Position numbers and translations under genes: made by a program. This document shows positions 18,576 through 27,504 of a DNA stretch of 64,000 nt, in pieces. This DNA is from Balneolaceae bacterium (GTDB lineage Bacteria > Bacteroidota > Rhodothermia > Balneolales > Balneolaceae): assembly GCA_020832285.1 (NCBI GenBank), contig JAFIFB010000024.1:90638-154637 (forward strand). Reading direction: 5' to 3'. Position 1 is the first letter of the stretch. The number at the start of each line of letters is the position of its first letter. The notes below the pieces were generated by a model. That model was not told where the DNA came from, searched no databases, and saw only the letters and a program-made list of their open reading frames with translations.

Positions 18576-19045
18576 ATGAAAAGTTTATCTCCCTTCATCC
18601 TGCTGTGCGATTCTCTGAGCCACACGAAGAATTCAGACACCAACACCAGGATATTCGTGAGGAAAACGGAGTGCAGTACGGAGATCTGCCTCAATTTATG
18701 GACTACAACTATGTGGAACGGGTGACTCAGGTAAACCTTGTTGCTCTTGCCAATCTTGCCCGGGCGCCCATGCCACCTCAGAATGTGGGAATGAATATTT
18801 CTCAGCTCGAAAATGATACCCGACTGCGATGGGAACCGTCCGGATCATCACATCTGAAAGGATACGAAGTGGTCTGGCGTGAAACCACCTCACCCTACTG
18901 GGAGCACAAAGTTTTTGTAGAGGGCGGAGAAACTCAATTTACCGCAGAACTGCTCTCGAAAGACAATTACCTCTTTGGAGTGCGGGCGGTTGGCGAAAGC
19001 GGACATACAGGACCTGCTGTGTATCCGTTCCCGTTTCGAGAGTGA
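18576..19045 (+). pseudogene. M28-type metallopeptidase remnant with large internal deletion
   Basis: ATG 18576 begins what looks like a signal peptide (MKSLSPFILL). Within a few codons the frame that matters changes to one reading RFSEPHEEFRHQHQDIREE, then GVQYGDLPQFMDYNYVERV. That is the end of an M28-family aminopeptidase domain, followed by a fibronectin-III-like tail (TRLRWEPSGSSHLKGYEVVW) ending at 19045. The whole zinc-binding catalytic core is missing. The retained start and end suggest an internal deletion joined out of frame rather than simple 5' truncation. The family call for the tail rests on memory of the PHEDFRHQHQ motif. Confidence 0.72.
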
Positions 19046-19056
19046 GGTGATCATTC

Positions 19057-19219
19057 TAGTGTCATGTCAATGATAAAACATCGGGTAAAACCCGTGCCAA
19101 GGGCATCCCTTAGGGGCAAAGTTTCCTTTCTGTATTTATCACTTTCTTCAAAATTGGAAGGATTTAATTAAAAAAACTTTGCGGGTTTCTTACGAAACTT
19201 CAGACTTGACACAACACTA
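19057..19219. repeat. MITE-like element, copy 1
   Basis: Bounded by imperfect 14-base terminal inverted repeats: TAGTGTCATGTCAA at 19057-19070 and TTGACACAACACTA at 19206-19219 (two mismatches). No coding frame lies inside. A related element with the same layout is at 28503-28642; both continue with a shared GATAAAAC(A/G)TCGGGT after the left end. Another right-facing end-like sequence (TTGTCGTGTCAA) begins at 19232. The mobilising transposase is not in the window. Confidence 0.6.
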
Positions 19220-19470
19220 GATCTCACACTATTGTCGTGTCAAGCAACTAATCTTGCCCAAAAGCCTGCTCTTCGAAGTTTTAACGTAGTAGAGCCTGCT
19301 CTTCGATGTTTTCCTGACCATCGAAGCTTTGATACAGTGGGAAACGTGATTAAACGGGAAACACTATTTCAGAAGGGATATTCTGGTAAAAACCAGGGCA
19401 ACGGCGTAAATCAGGGTGTTGCATGCTTCGGATACTGAAACGCCGCTTACCTATATGAATAGTAAGCATT

Positions 19471-19629
19471 GTCATCTCGACCAAGTGAGCGGAGCGAACG
19501 CGTGGAGAGATCTCCTTGCGATGGAGACTAACCTGAACAATGCCTCAATACACTCCTTCTAATAACAAGGAGATTTCTCCACTCCATTCTACTACGCTTT
19601 CGCTCCGTAGAATTCCGGTCGAAAAGACA
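19471..19629. repeat. Long imperfect palindrome (dispersed repeat type)
   Basis: Left arm GTCATCTCGACC, then GAGCGGAGCGAACG and GGAGAGATCTCCTTG. Right arm CAAGGAGATTTCTCC, then TTTCGCTCCGTAG and CCGGTCGAAAAGAC. The arms are complementary over several blocks, giving a long interrupted hairpin. Repeats of this wording are common between genes in marine Bacteroidota, from memory. No coding content. Confidence 0.55.
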
Positions 19630-19785
19630 AGGCGCATTTGGGTAATAGCCGCGGCGTGCATCATTCCCAACAAGACCAATGCAAACGGTTACGCCGCTTG
19701 AAACTCACCTCGTTACTCAGATCTCCTTCTCCCCGTTCCCGCTGCATCACCACACTTTAAGTCTCGTAGAGACGACCGAATATAG

Positions 19786-19811
19786 CCCCACAGTTCACTG
19801 TGGGGTTTTTT
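19786..19811 (+). terminator. Terminator-like hairpin inside a repeat
   Basis: CCCCACAG, loop TTCA, CTGTGGGG, then six T. The shape is that of an intrinsic terminator on the plus strand, but no gene ends upstream within 700 bases. It may simply be part of a repeat or may shield against read-through toward the IS. Confidence 0.45.
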
Positions 19812-19993
19812 GTCGTGCGTCAAACCAGACAAGTCCCGTTACGGGACGACACGCCGTACCCTGAATCAATCCCTAAACTCAATTCCGACAACAGTTTGAA
19901 CAATTATCTGAATGGAATGACAGGTAAAATACCAGAACAACGCTGGGTTGTTCCGTCCCTGCCGGGACTCAGGAATGTAACGTTTCCTTTTTA

Positions 19994-21715
19994 CCCCACG
20001 CTGAAGTGTCTGTTGCACAACTAAAGATCAGAAAACAGCGGATTCGCAAGATTCATTGATTGTGGTGAGAGTTTTTGCACTTGATGAGCTAAAATAGTCT
20101 CCACAAACGAATAGATCTGTTTAAAATCAAGAACATCATGGCTCCAAGGCGTACTAATGGCTCTGTGGGCCTTTACCTTTGGGGGCTTGGTGCTGTGTTT
20201 GAGCCATTTCTTTAAATTCATGGACATGCTGGCCATCATCACATGTTTATTGGCCGCTTGTATGCCCCGGGCATACACCTTCTTCATTGCGTTATTGTGG
20301 AGCAAGTTTCCAAGAGCCGGCTCGACAATGGCTTTTCGCTTGCGCAGCAACCACTTGCCATAGCTGCTGCTCAATCGCCTGGCCATCAGATCATACCACG
20401 GCTTGCCGGGCGAATGAGCCAATTGCTTGAACGTGCTTTTGCTGGTAATACACTGCTGGATTATCGGGCAGTTTTTACACTGCTTGGTGGAGGTTCTGTA
20501 GTTTCGCTTCTTGCGTTTTTTGTTGATAGTGGTTGATCGATACGTAAGATATTCACCCTGGCTGCATTCATAGCGGTCGGCCTGCTCATTGTAGGTGAAC
20601 CCGGGGCGCTCCGGGGTGTAGTTTGAAGGATTGGGCATGTAGGCGGTCATATCGGCCTGCTCACACCAGCGAATATTCTCTCCCGTGGTATAGCCTGTAT
20701 CGGCCAGAACTTCGTTGATGGACAGGCCATATCCAGCGAGATTTTCACGGGCTTTTGCCAGCAATTCCGCAAAGCTATAGTGATCATTTCGATCCCCGTA
20801 ATCGCCCATGGCAGCGGTAACCACCCCGTGCTGACTATCCACACACACTTGCCCGTGATAGTACATGTCTTTTGGTTTATTCGGTTTGAACCCCATGCGG
20901 GCGTCCGGATCGCTGCTGCACTGGTGAGTATCATTATTTTTACTGGATTTATCTTTAGAATCCTTCGTTTTGGACGGAAGTGCCACCGCCTCTAAGGCTG
21001 GCCCGGGGCAGGGCAGGGCATCGTCTTTGTTTTCCCGGATCACCTGCCGGCAGTACTCGCTGGCATCTTCCAGGATCTGCTTGCGTTGCATCGACCCAAT
21101 ATGAGCATTGGCCTTGACCAATGCACTGTCAACCACTTGCCGGTCTCCCTGAACTAAACCCGCATTCACACATAAACCCAGGATTTCGCTGAACACCTGT
21201 TCGTAAATATCTTCACCGAACAGGGATCGGGTGCGCGAAAGTGTACTGTGCACTGGGAGAGCTTGGTCAATGTCATATCCAATAAACCAACGGGCTGACA
21301 AGCTATCATTGCAAAAGCGAATCAGGGCCCGATCGCCCGTGAGATTATTGAAGTAGCCCACCAGACAGATCTTAAAAAACACCACCGGATCAATACTTTT
21401 TTGTCCCTGTGATCCATAGTACGGGCGGGTTTGTTTGTAGAGAAACCGCAGATCAAGAACGTGATCGATTCGCCGCAACGGATGATCGGCGCTGATGTGG
21501 TCTTCGAGGCTGAATTGGTAGAAAAGTTTCGAGGTACGTGGTTTTATTCCTTGCATGTAGGAAGATACGAAAAAAGCTAAATAGTTCCCACTATATAATT
21601 GTTATAATTATGTTTATAAACAATAAAATGACATAAAAATGTCCAGAGCGGTTGATTTTTTCAGGGCCTTGTGCAGGCACGGGTTGAGTTGTGCAACAGA
21701 CACTTTAGCATGGGG
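19994..21715 (-). mobile_element. IS1182-family insertion sequence, apparently complete
   Basis: A 1722-base element with one transposase gene on the minus strand. The terminal inverted repeats are 29 bases with two mismatches: left 19994-20022, right 21687-21715. They share the exact 19-base core AAGTGTCTGTTGCACAACT. The transposase stop codon lies within the left repeat. I could not find a convincing target duplication (flanks TTTTTA and CTATTA). Matching TCCCTG(C/A)CGGGA palindromes flank it on both sides, so it may have landed in a repeat. One copy in the window. Confidence 0.88.
20021..21556 (-). CDS. IS1182-family transposase
   Basis: A 511-residue DDE transposase. The N-terminal domain begins KLFYQFSLEDHISADHPLRR and contains the family segment DPVVFFKICLVGYFNNLTGD. 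The likely catalytic triad is the Asp in QVVDSALVKANAH, the Asp in VLADTGYTTGEN and the Glu in IVEPALGNLLHNN. A Cys-containing zinc-ribbon-like stretch (QCKNCPIIQQC) lies between the last two, as in IS1182/DUF4372 relatives. The gene is uninterrupted, so the element could be active. Its stop overlaps the left terminal inverted repeat. Confidence 0.93.
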   Translation of the reverse strand: MQGIKPRTSKLFYQFSLEDHISADHPLRRIDHVLDLRFLYKQTRPYYGSQGQKSIDPVVFFKICLVGYFNNLTGDRALIRFCNDSLSARWFIGYDIDQALPVHSTLSRTRSLFGEDIYEQVFSEILGLCVNAGLVQGDRQVVDSALVKANAHIGSMQRKQILEDASEYCRQVIRENKDDALPCPGPALEAVALPSKTKDSKDKSSKNNDTHQCSSDPDARMGFKPNKPKDMYYHGQVCVDSQHGVVTAAMGDYGDRNDHYSFAELLAKARENLAGYGLSINEVLADTGYTTGENIRWCEQADMTAYMPNPSNYTPERPGFTYNEQADRYECSQGEYLTYRSTTINKKRKKRNYRTSTKQCKNCPIIQQCITSKSTFKQLAHSPGKPWYDLMARRLSSSYGKWLLRKRKAIVEPALGNLLHNNAMKKVYARGIQAANKHVMMASMSMNLKKWLKHSTKPPKVKAHRAISTPWSHDVLDFKQIYSFVETILAHQVQKLSPQSMNLANPLFSDL

Positions 21716-22172
21716 CTATTATCGGTCATCCCTGACGGGATTTATGTTTATAAACCTCCTGTCACTAATTTTGCCCAAAAGCGGGACAACACTATTTCAG
21801 AAGTGACAGGAATTAACTTTATATAGAGTTATAATTTCGATCATTGCGGACCCACCCCAACCCCTCCCTCCGGCGAAAAGCACGCCGCAAGTTGAGTGCT
21901 TTTCGAAATCCCGACCGCTCGTGGAGAGGGGCTTTTACCTATTTCGAAGGCAACCACTCAACAAAAAAGTCACCCCTTCCTTGTGCCGTTCTTATGCGGC
22001 ATAGGGAAGGGGCCGGGGGAGGGGTACGAGTGGATAATAGGGCTAAACCAATCTATCACCGGTAGCCTGAAATGTCGTAAGCTCCGAGCGCAGCGTTTCC
22101 CGCGAAAGGAAACCATCACTCCTCCCCTACAACCCCAATAAAGTTAAGGAAACCAAAAGGTTCAACTTATAA
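21716..22172. repeat. Repeat-bearing gap right of the IS
   Basis: No gene. TCCCTGACGGGA near 21728 pairs with a similar palindrome left of the IS. TTTTGCCCAAAAG near 21773 echoes 19254. About 21969-22036 is a GC-rich repeat (CACCCCTTCCTTGTGCCG...GAGTGGATA) whose inverted copy lies at 121-190. The longer frames here are translations of this GC-rich repeat and are not genes. Confidence 0.6.
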
Positions 22173-23018
22173 TTAGCCCAGTGTAATATCCAGTACCATC
22201 ATCACGCAGAAACCGATGATGGTTCCCATAGTGGCAATGTCGGTATTTCCGGCCCGCTGGGAAGTGGGAATTAGCTCTTCCACGACCACAAAAATCATCG
22301 CACCTGCGGCAAAACCGAGTGCATAAGGCAGAATGGGCTGAATAAAAATTACCGCAAGAGCACCGATCACAGCTGAAGGCGGATTCACAAGACCGGAAAG
22401 TTGTCCGTAATTAAAACTGAGTGCCCTTGAAACACCCTCCCCTCTCAGCGGCATAGATACAGCCATTCCCTCAGGAAAGTTCTGAATACTGATTCCGATT
22501 GCAAGAGCAATGGCAGCCATTACAGTTGCAGTTCCGGTCGGGTCTATCCCCGAAGCAGCTGCACCAAAAAGCACGCCTACGGCAAGTCCCTCAGGAATGT
22601 TGTGAAGAGTAATCGCCATAACCAATAGTGTGGCACGCCGCCAGGTAGTCTGCACTCCCTCTGCCTCATCGCGCGGCAGGCCAAGGTGAAGGTGAGGCAC
22701 GTATGCATCGGCCAGGCGAATACAGAGCGCACCCATGATAAAACCGAGAACAGCCGGAATCCATTTAATCTGTCCCATTGCTTCAGCCATTTCCATCGAT
22801 GGCTCAAGAAGAGACCAAATGGTTGCCGCGATCATCACACCGGCGGCAAATCCAAGTGAAGCATCCAGAAATTTTCGGCTCACGTTTTTATTCAAAAATA
22901 CTACTCCGGCTCCGATGGCAGTTGTAATCCAGCAGAGCGTTCCCGCAATAAATGCCTGCATCACAGGATGAAGCTCAAAAAACCAGCTCATAAAAGGGAG
23001 TTCAGCCATTATAGTCAT
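22173..23018 (-). CDS. ZIP family divalent metal transporter
   Basis: About 281 residues with eight hydrophobic helices, of the ZIP (GufA/ZupT-like) family that imports or moves Zn2+ and related metals across the inner membrane. The signature metal-site helices are present: HNIPEGLAVGVLFG in helix 4 and QNFPEGMAVSMPLR in helix 5, and helix 7-8 contains VVEELIP. Start: a TTG precedes two usable ATGs (23018 and 23009); I list ATG 23018. No Shine-Dalgarno sequence decides it. No neighbour within operon range. Confidence 0.92.
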   Translation of the reverse strand: MTIMAELPFMSWFFELHPVMQAFIAGTLCWITTAIGAGVVFLNKNVSRKFLDASLGFAAGVMIAATIWSLLEPSMEMAEAMGQIKWIPAVLGFIMGALCIRLADAYVPHLHLGLPRDEAEGVQTTWRRATLLVMAITLHNIPEGLAVGVLFGAAASGIDPTGTATVMAAIALAIGISIQNFPEGMAVSMPLRGEGVSRALSFNYGQLSGLVNPPSAVIGALAVIFIQPILPYALGFAAGAMIFVVVEELIPTSQRAGNTDIATMGTIIGFCVMMVLDITLG

Positions 23019-23871
23019 CAAAAATAAATTTTTCAGGTTAATCGGTTATTTGTAAAAGAGTAAAAAGCTTGCAGTATTCTGACAGAAGAAAGTTAGCTTA
23101 GAATAAAATTTTTTTTAGTTACTGAGAAAGATAATAAAACATCATGAGTTAGCATATTTTTTAAAAATAGGGTTCTACATGAATTGTTGTGGGTTAATTG
23201 ATATGATGTCCCCTGCTGGAGGCTGTCCAAAAAGTGAGTTTCAAGATCTTAAAACCTAAAAATTTTAAGCTTGTAAAGGCATTGAAAAGGAGCACCCCAC
23301 GTCGTCAATAAATCAGAACAAATCCGGTTTTTGACTAACTTTTTCTCTTTCGAGAATTTGCAATAATAGTACGTAATCAAAGGTTAACGGCCTTTTATTT
23401 TTACCACAAACCTTCCGGCTGGCAGAACGATAATACACGAGGTATAATTAAATAGAAATACTGGCATTCGTGATTCTTCCTGTCTTTGCGACTTCTTGGC
23501 AAAACAGTATGAGTGTTTTAAATGCTTACTTTTTATGCTGATGCGCCTGACTGAACGGGTTAAAAACTTCAGGATATTGTAAATTACAATCCCCTGGCTC
23601 CATAACATTCAGATTTGTCAGTATTTATGATATTCAAATCTATTTATAAATTTTGAACATTAAGCAGATAAGATCGTCAGTTAAATATCTCCAACTCACT
23701 TTTCATACCCAAAAACTACGCAAGAACGGATGCCTCTCCGGTGAAAAAAGTGTATATTATAAAGATCGAAAAAAATGATTTTCTTCCGGAGCCGGTAAGT
23801 ACCGCTGAACCAAACTTTTCAGCTTTCTGTTATCCGGCAAACCATTTAAATAACATATACAAAAAAGTTTT
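23019..23871. other. 850-base gap upstream of gcvP
   Basis: AT-rich, no credible gene, no glycine-riboswitch-like core recognised before gcvP. GGCTGTCCAAAAAGTGAG near 23223 and GACTAACTTTTTCTC near 23332 are weakly inverted, as in ends of degraded elements. The second resembles a stretch near 8885-8903. I cannot define an element from this alone. Confidence 0.4.
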
Positions 23872-26805
23872 ATGCAAATTCAGTTTGGCCGTGAAAAGTT
23901 TTCATCCCGTCATATCGGCCCGGATGACAAGCAAATTGAAGAGATGCTCGAGTTCTGCGACGCGAAGACGATGGATCAATTGCTCAAAGAAACCATTCCT
24001 GCAAAAATCCGTCTCGACCATCCGCTTAATCTTCCTTCTGCTCTAAGCGAAGATGAATATCTGGCACACATTAAAGAGATCGCTTCGAAAAATAAGGTGT
24101 ACAAATCGTTCATCGGAATGGGTTACTACGAGACTATCACTCCGAACGTTATCCTGAGAAATGTTCTGGAAAATCCTGGCTGGTATACTTCCTATACCCC
24201 GTATCAGGCAGAAGTTTCGCAGGGCCGGCTCGAAGCACTCATAAACTTTCAAACCATGGTAGCCGAACTGACCGGCATGCAGATCGCCAACGCTTCTCTT
24301 TTGGATGAAGGGACCTCTGCAGCCGAAGCCATTACTATGCTGCACGGACGGAGACGGGGCAAAAAGCGAAAGCAGGCCAACACCTTTTTTATCTCGGAAA
24401 ACTGCCACCCGCAAACCATTTCGGTAATCAGAGGACGTACCGAACCGCTGGGCATCCGCCTAAAAGTTGGAAATCCCGATGATGCGGATGTTACCGACCC
24501 TGAGCTATTCGGTATTTTTCTGCAATACCCCGACACCAACGGGACCGTAAAAGATATTTCAGGCTTGATTGAAGCCGCTTCTGAAAACGACGTTTTTTCA
24601 GTTGTTGCGGCCGATCTTCTGAGCCTAACACTACTCACCCCTCCCGGTGATATGGGAGCAGATGTTGTGGTCGGAACCACCCAGCGTTTTGGCGTTCCGA
24701 TGGGGTATGGTGGTCCGCACGCCGCATACTTTGCCACACGCGAAGAGTTTAAACGGCAGATACCGGGACGCATTATTGGTGCCACAAAAGATGCCGAGGG
24801 TAACCCTGCATTCCGGATGGCCCTGCAAACCCGCGAGCAGCACATCCGCAGGGAGAAAGCTACCTCCAACATCTGTACCGCCCAGGTTTTACTGGCTGTT
24901 ATCTCCGGCTTTTACGGTGTTTATCACGGACCGGAAGGACTTAAAAAAATTGCAGCCCGTATTCATGGTCTGACCAAAGTCGCGGCTGACGGCCTGCGCG
25001 ATCTTGGCATGAAGGTACTGAATGAACTGTTTTTTGATACGCTCACGGTGGGTGGCCTCTCAGAAAAACAGATCTCGGCCATTCGTGAAGAAGCGCTTAA
25101 AAACAAAGTAAATTTCCGATTCGGAGATGACGGTATCGGCATTTCGTTTGACGAAGCCAAAACACCAGCCGATGTGAAGCTCGTACTCGATATTTTTGCC
25201 GCTGCCCTGGGGAAAGTCTCGTCCATGGACTTACAAAAAGCTTTTGAAACCGTCACTGTAAAATACCCCCGGGCGCTCACACGTACATCAACATACATGG
25301 ATCATCCGGTTTTTAACGAATTCCATTCCGAGCATGAAATGTTGCGCTATTTAAAAACGCTGGAAAACCGCGATTTGGATCTCACCCATGCAATGATTTC
25401 GCTCGGCTCCTGTACGATGAAACTGAATGCCACCGCAGAGATGATACCACTCACATGGCCCGAATTTGGGAAGCTGCATCCATTTGTTCCGTCTGACCAG
25501 GCCCGGGGTTACCAACAAATATTTGATGAACTGGATTCCTGGCTTTCTGAGCTGACCGGTTTTGCAAAAGTTTCACTGCAGCCCAATTCCGGAGCGCAGG
25601 GAGAATTTGCCGGTTTGATGGCAATCCGGGCTTATCATCACGCAAATGACGATGTCGGCAGGGATGTAACTATTGTACCATCTTCGGCCCACGGAACCAA
25701 CCCTGCCAGTGCGGTAATGGCCGGAATGAATGTTGTTGTTACCAAGTGTGATGAACATGGCAACATCGACCTGGACGATCTCAAAAAAAATGCGGAAAAA
25801 TATAGTGAACGCCTCGCAGCGCTAATGATCACTTACCCCTCAACACACGGTGTGTTTGAAGAAGACATTCGTGAAATCTGTGACCTGATTCATCAGCATG
25901 GCGGCATGGTGTATATGGATGGTGCCAATATGAACGCACAGATTGGCTGGACCACTCCCAAATTAGTGGGAGCAGACGTTTGTCATCTGAACCTGCACAA
26001 AACTTTTTGCATTCCACACGGAGGGGGCGGCCCCGGGGTTGGGCCTATCGGTGTGGTAGAGAAGCTCGTTCCATTTCTGCCGGGTCACGATATCATCCCC
26101 ACTGGCGGCAAACAGGCAATGCCTGCAATAACTTCAGCTCCCTGGGGCAGTGCCAGCATTTTAACCATCTCGCACGCCTTCATTCGCATGATGGGTGCCG
26201 AAGGGCTGAAAAAAGCTACAGAAGTGGCTATCCTGAATGCTAATTACTTGAAGGATCGACTGAAAAATCACTTCCCGGTTCTTTACACCGGCCGCGGCGG
26301 ACGTACTGCTCATGAGTTTATAGTAGATATCCGGGGGTTTAAACAGAGCGCCGGAATTGAGGTAAATGATGTAGCAAAACGGCTGATAGATTATGGATTC
26401 CACCCACCCACTATGAGCTTTCCCGTGCCCGGTACACTTATGATCGAACCGACCGAAAGCGAATCGAAAGAGGAGCTTGACCGGTTTTGCGATGCGATGA
26501 TCGGCATCCGGAATGAGATCCGGGAAATTGAAGAAGGAAATTCTGACAAACAGGAGAATGTTCTGAAACATGCCCCACACACCACACGGGTGGTAATGGA
26601 TGAGGAGTGGAATCGCCCATACTCCAGAGAAAAAGCCGTATTTCCGCTGCCCCATCTGAGGTTTAACAAGTTTTGGCCATCGGTAAGCCGTGTGGATGAT
26701 GCTTACGGTGACAGAAACCTGATGTGCAGCTGCCTTCCGATTGAAGCCTATGCAGAAGGTCAAGAACCTGCCGCAGGAAGCATGGTTTATCCCGTGGAAA
26801 GCTAA
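23872..26805 (+). CDS. gcvP: Glycine dehydrogenase (decarboxylating), P protein
   Basis: P protein of the glycine cleavage system. It decarboxylates glycine with pyridoxal phosphate and passes the aminomethyl group to the lipoyl H protein. The 977-residue single-chain form has both halves fused (bacterial/eukaryotic type). The N-half carries RHIGPDDKQIEEML and YTPYQAEVSQGRLEALINFQ. The C-half carries the glycine-rich HGGGGPGVGP, with the PLP lysine at about Lys710 in NLHKTFCIPHGG. The end is complete (AGSMVYPVES). gcvT and gcvH are not nearby. ATG 23872 matches the usual N-terminus; no strong ribosome site. Confidence 0.97.
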   Translation: MQIQFGREKFSSRHIGPDDKQIEEMLEFCDAKTMDQLLKETIPAKIRLDHPLNLPSALSEDEYLAHIKEIASKNKVYKSFIGMGYYETITPNVILRNVLENPGWYTSYTPYQAEVSQGRLEALINFQTMVAELTGMQIANASLLDEGTSAAEAITMLHGRRRGKKRKQANTFFISENCHPQTISVIRGRTEPLGIRLKVGNPDDADVTDPELFGIFLQYPDTNGTVKDISGLIEAASENDVFSVVAADLLSLTLLTPPGDMGADVVVGTTQRFGVPMGYGGPHAAYFATREEFKRQIPGRIIGATKDAEGNPAFRMALQTREQHIRREKATSNICTAQVLLAVISGFYGVYHGPEGLKKIAARIHGLTKVAADGLRDLGMKVLNELFFDTLTVGGLSEKQISAIREEALKNKVNFRFGDDGIGISFDEAKTPADVKLVLDIFAAALGKVSSMDLQKAFETVTVKYPRALTRTSTYMDHPVFNEFHSEHEMLRYLKTLENRDLDLTHAMISLGSCTMKLNATAEMIPLTWPEFGKLHPFVPSDQARGYQQIFDELDSWLSELTGFAKVSLQPNSGAQGEFAGLMAIRAYHHANDDVGRDVTIVPSSAHGTNPASAVMAGMNVVVTKCDEHGNIDLDDLKKNAEKYSERLAALMITYPSTHGVFEEDIREICDLIHQHGGMVYMDGANMNAQIGWTTPKLVGADVCHLNLHKTFCIPHGGGGPGVGPIGVVEKLVPFLPGHDIIPTGGKQAMPAITSAPWGSASILTISHAFIRMMGAEGLKKATEVAILNANYLKDRLKNHFPVLYTGRGGRTAHEFIVDIRGFKQSAGIEVNDVAKRLIDYGFHPPTMSFPVPGTLMIEPTESESKEELDRFCDAMIGIRNEIREIEEGNSDKQENVLKHAPHTTRVVMDEEWNRPYSREKAVFPLPHLRFNKFWPSVSRVDDAYGDRNLMCSCLPIEAYAEGQEPAAGSMVYPVES

Positions 26806-27504
26806 AAACCAAACAACCACTGCTCGCCTGACGAATTCCGCGTATGCGGTTCGTCTGGCGAATTCTTCACCCTCTTCAAATTATATACCTGCCGCGAATC
26901 AACAATACAGATCGTAACAGGCGCTCCACAACACTCAACAAACAAGCTGGGTCGACAGGCAACTTGTGGGCAGACCTCTAAATCTATCAGGTAATACAAA
27001 ACCGCAGCTGGAAAATCTCAACATTTAGCGATTAACCTTGAAGTAGAGTTTGCCTGTAAAATGTTATTGAACATCTTATTTGCTGTTGATCAAAACAAGC
27101 TGACAGGAGGCTAAATTGAACAACCAAGATATTGTTATGATTGAACGATTTATGAGATATTCGATATTCGACGTAGCGATTTTAATGTCCATCAAATCGA
27201 ATATAGTTGCGTCGTTACATCTTAATAAATCGAATATCATGGACTGGCGGTTGATAATTTTTTCGATATCAGAACAAACAAAAATAGTCCTGTTTATGAA
27301 ATCAAAAAAAGCAGAACCTACAAAGTAAATTCCGCTTGTTTCCGCATGCTATGGCTCAGAAAATGAGTTGCCTTATTCTCAACCTCGTCCGATACTCGAC
27401 ATTATAAACATTACTACATATCTTTTCGAAACGCGACCCTGCACACCATTGTTGATTTGATATAACCGATAAAAAATCATGATCACTTAAATAAATTACG
27501 AGAT
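26806..27504. other. Gap with hairpin and TCGAATAT repeats
   Basis: About 700 bases. A hairpin at 26824-26862 (TCGCCTGACGAA...CCGC, loop GTAT, GCGG...TTCGTCTGGCGA) follows gcvP and may limit read-through, though it lacks a U-tract. A Cys-rich 65-codon minus frame (26802-26999) lacks a ribosome site and overlaps the hairpin; I do not accept it. A possible small gene at 27116 is listed separately. Confidence 0.45.
27116..27328 (+). CDS. Doubtful small ORF with TTG start and strong ribosome site
   Basis: A 70-codon frame starting at TTG 27116, with a full AGGAGG at 27105-27110 and 5-base spacing, better than most real genes here. The product (MNNQDIVMIERFMRYSIF...) matches nothing I know and has no clear domain; its middle is weakly hydrophobic. 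The DNA inside contains ATATTCGA at 27157-27164 and TCGAATAT at 27197-27204 and 27230-27237, so part of it is a repeat or operator cluster that happens to be open. Real translation is possible but unproven. Confidence 0.25.
   Translation: MNNQDIVMIERFMRYSIFDVAILMSIKSNIVASLHLNKSNIMDWRLIIFSISEQTKIVLFMKSKKAEPTK

Larger units (their letters stand above)
19046..19993. repeat. Repeat-rich gap next to the insertion sequence
   Basis: About 950 bases with no gene. It contains a MITE-like element (19057-19219), a 29-base inverted copy of 233-261 (19254-19282) and a partial tandem (AGCCTGCTCTTCGA repeated near 19262 and 19293). It also contains a ~160-base imperfect palindrome (19471-19629), a hairpin GTCTCGTAGAGAC (19761-19773), a terminator-like hairpin (19786-19811) and GTCCCGTTACGGGAC (19833-19847). 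TCCCTGCCGGGA near 19954 is matched by TCCCTGACGGGA just right of the IS, near 21728. Confidence 0.65.

Noticed and set aside
22021..22140. CRISPR or other direct-repeat array near the IS
   Set aside because: Repeats are inverted and mosaic; there are no regular repeat-spacer units and no cas genes in the window.
21844..22141. Open frames translating HPNPSLRRKARRK-type sequence
   Set aside because: These are translations of a GC-rich intergenic repeat with an inverted copy at 121-190.
23600..23871. Glycine riboswitch upstream of gcvP
   Set aside because: The conserved core sequences and tandem layout are not visible.
26802..26999. Cys-rich 65-codon minus-strand frame that could be a peptide precursor
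   Set aside because: No ribosome site, it overlaps the gcvP end and a hairpin repeat, and no maturation or export genes are nearby.
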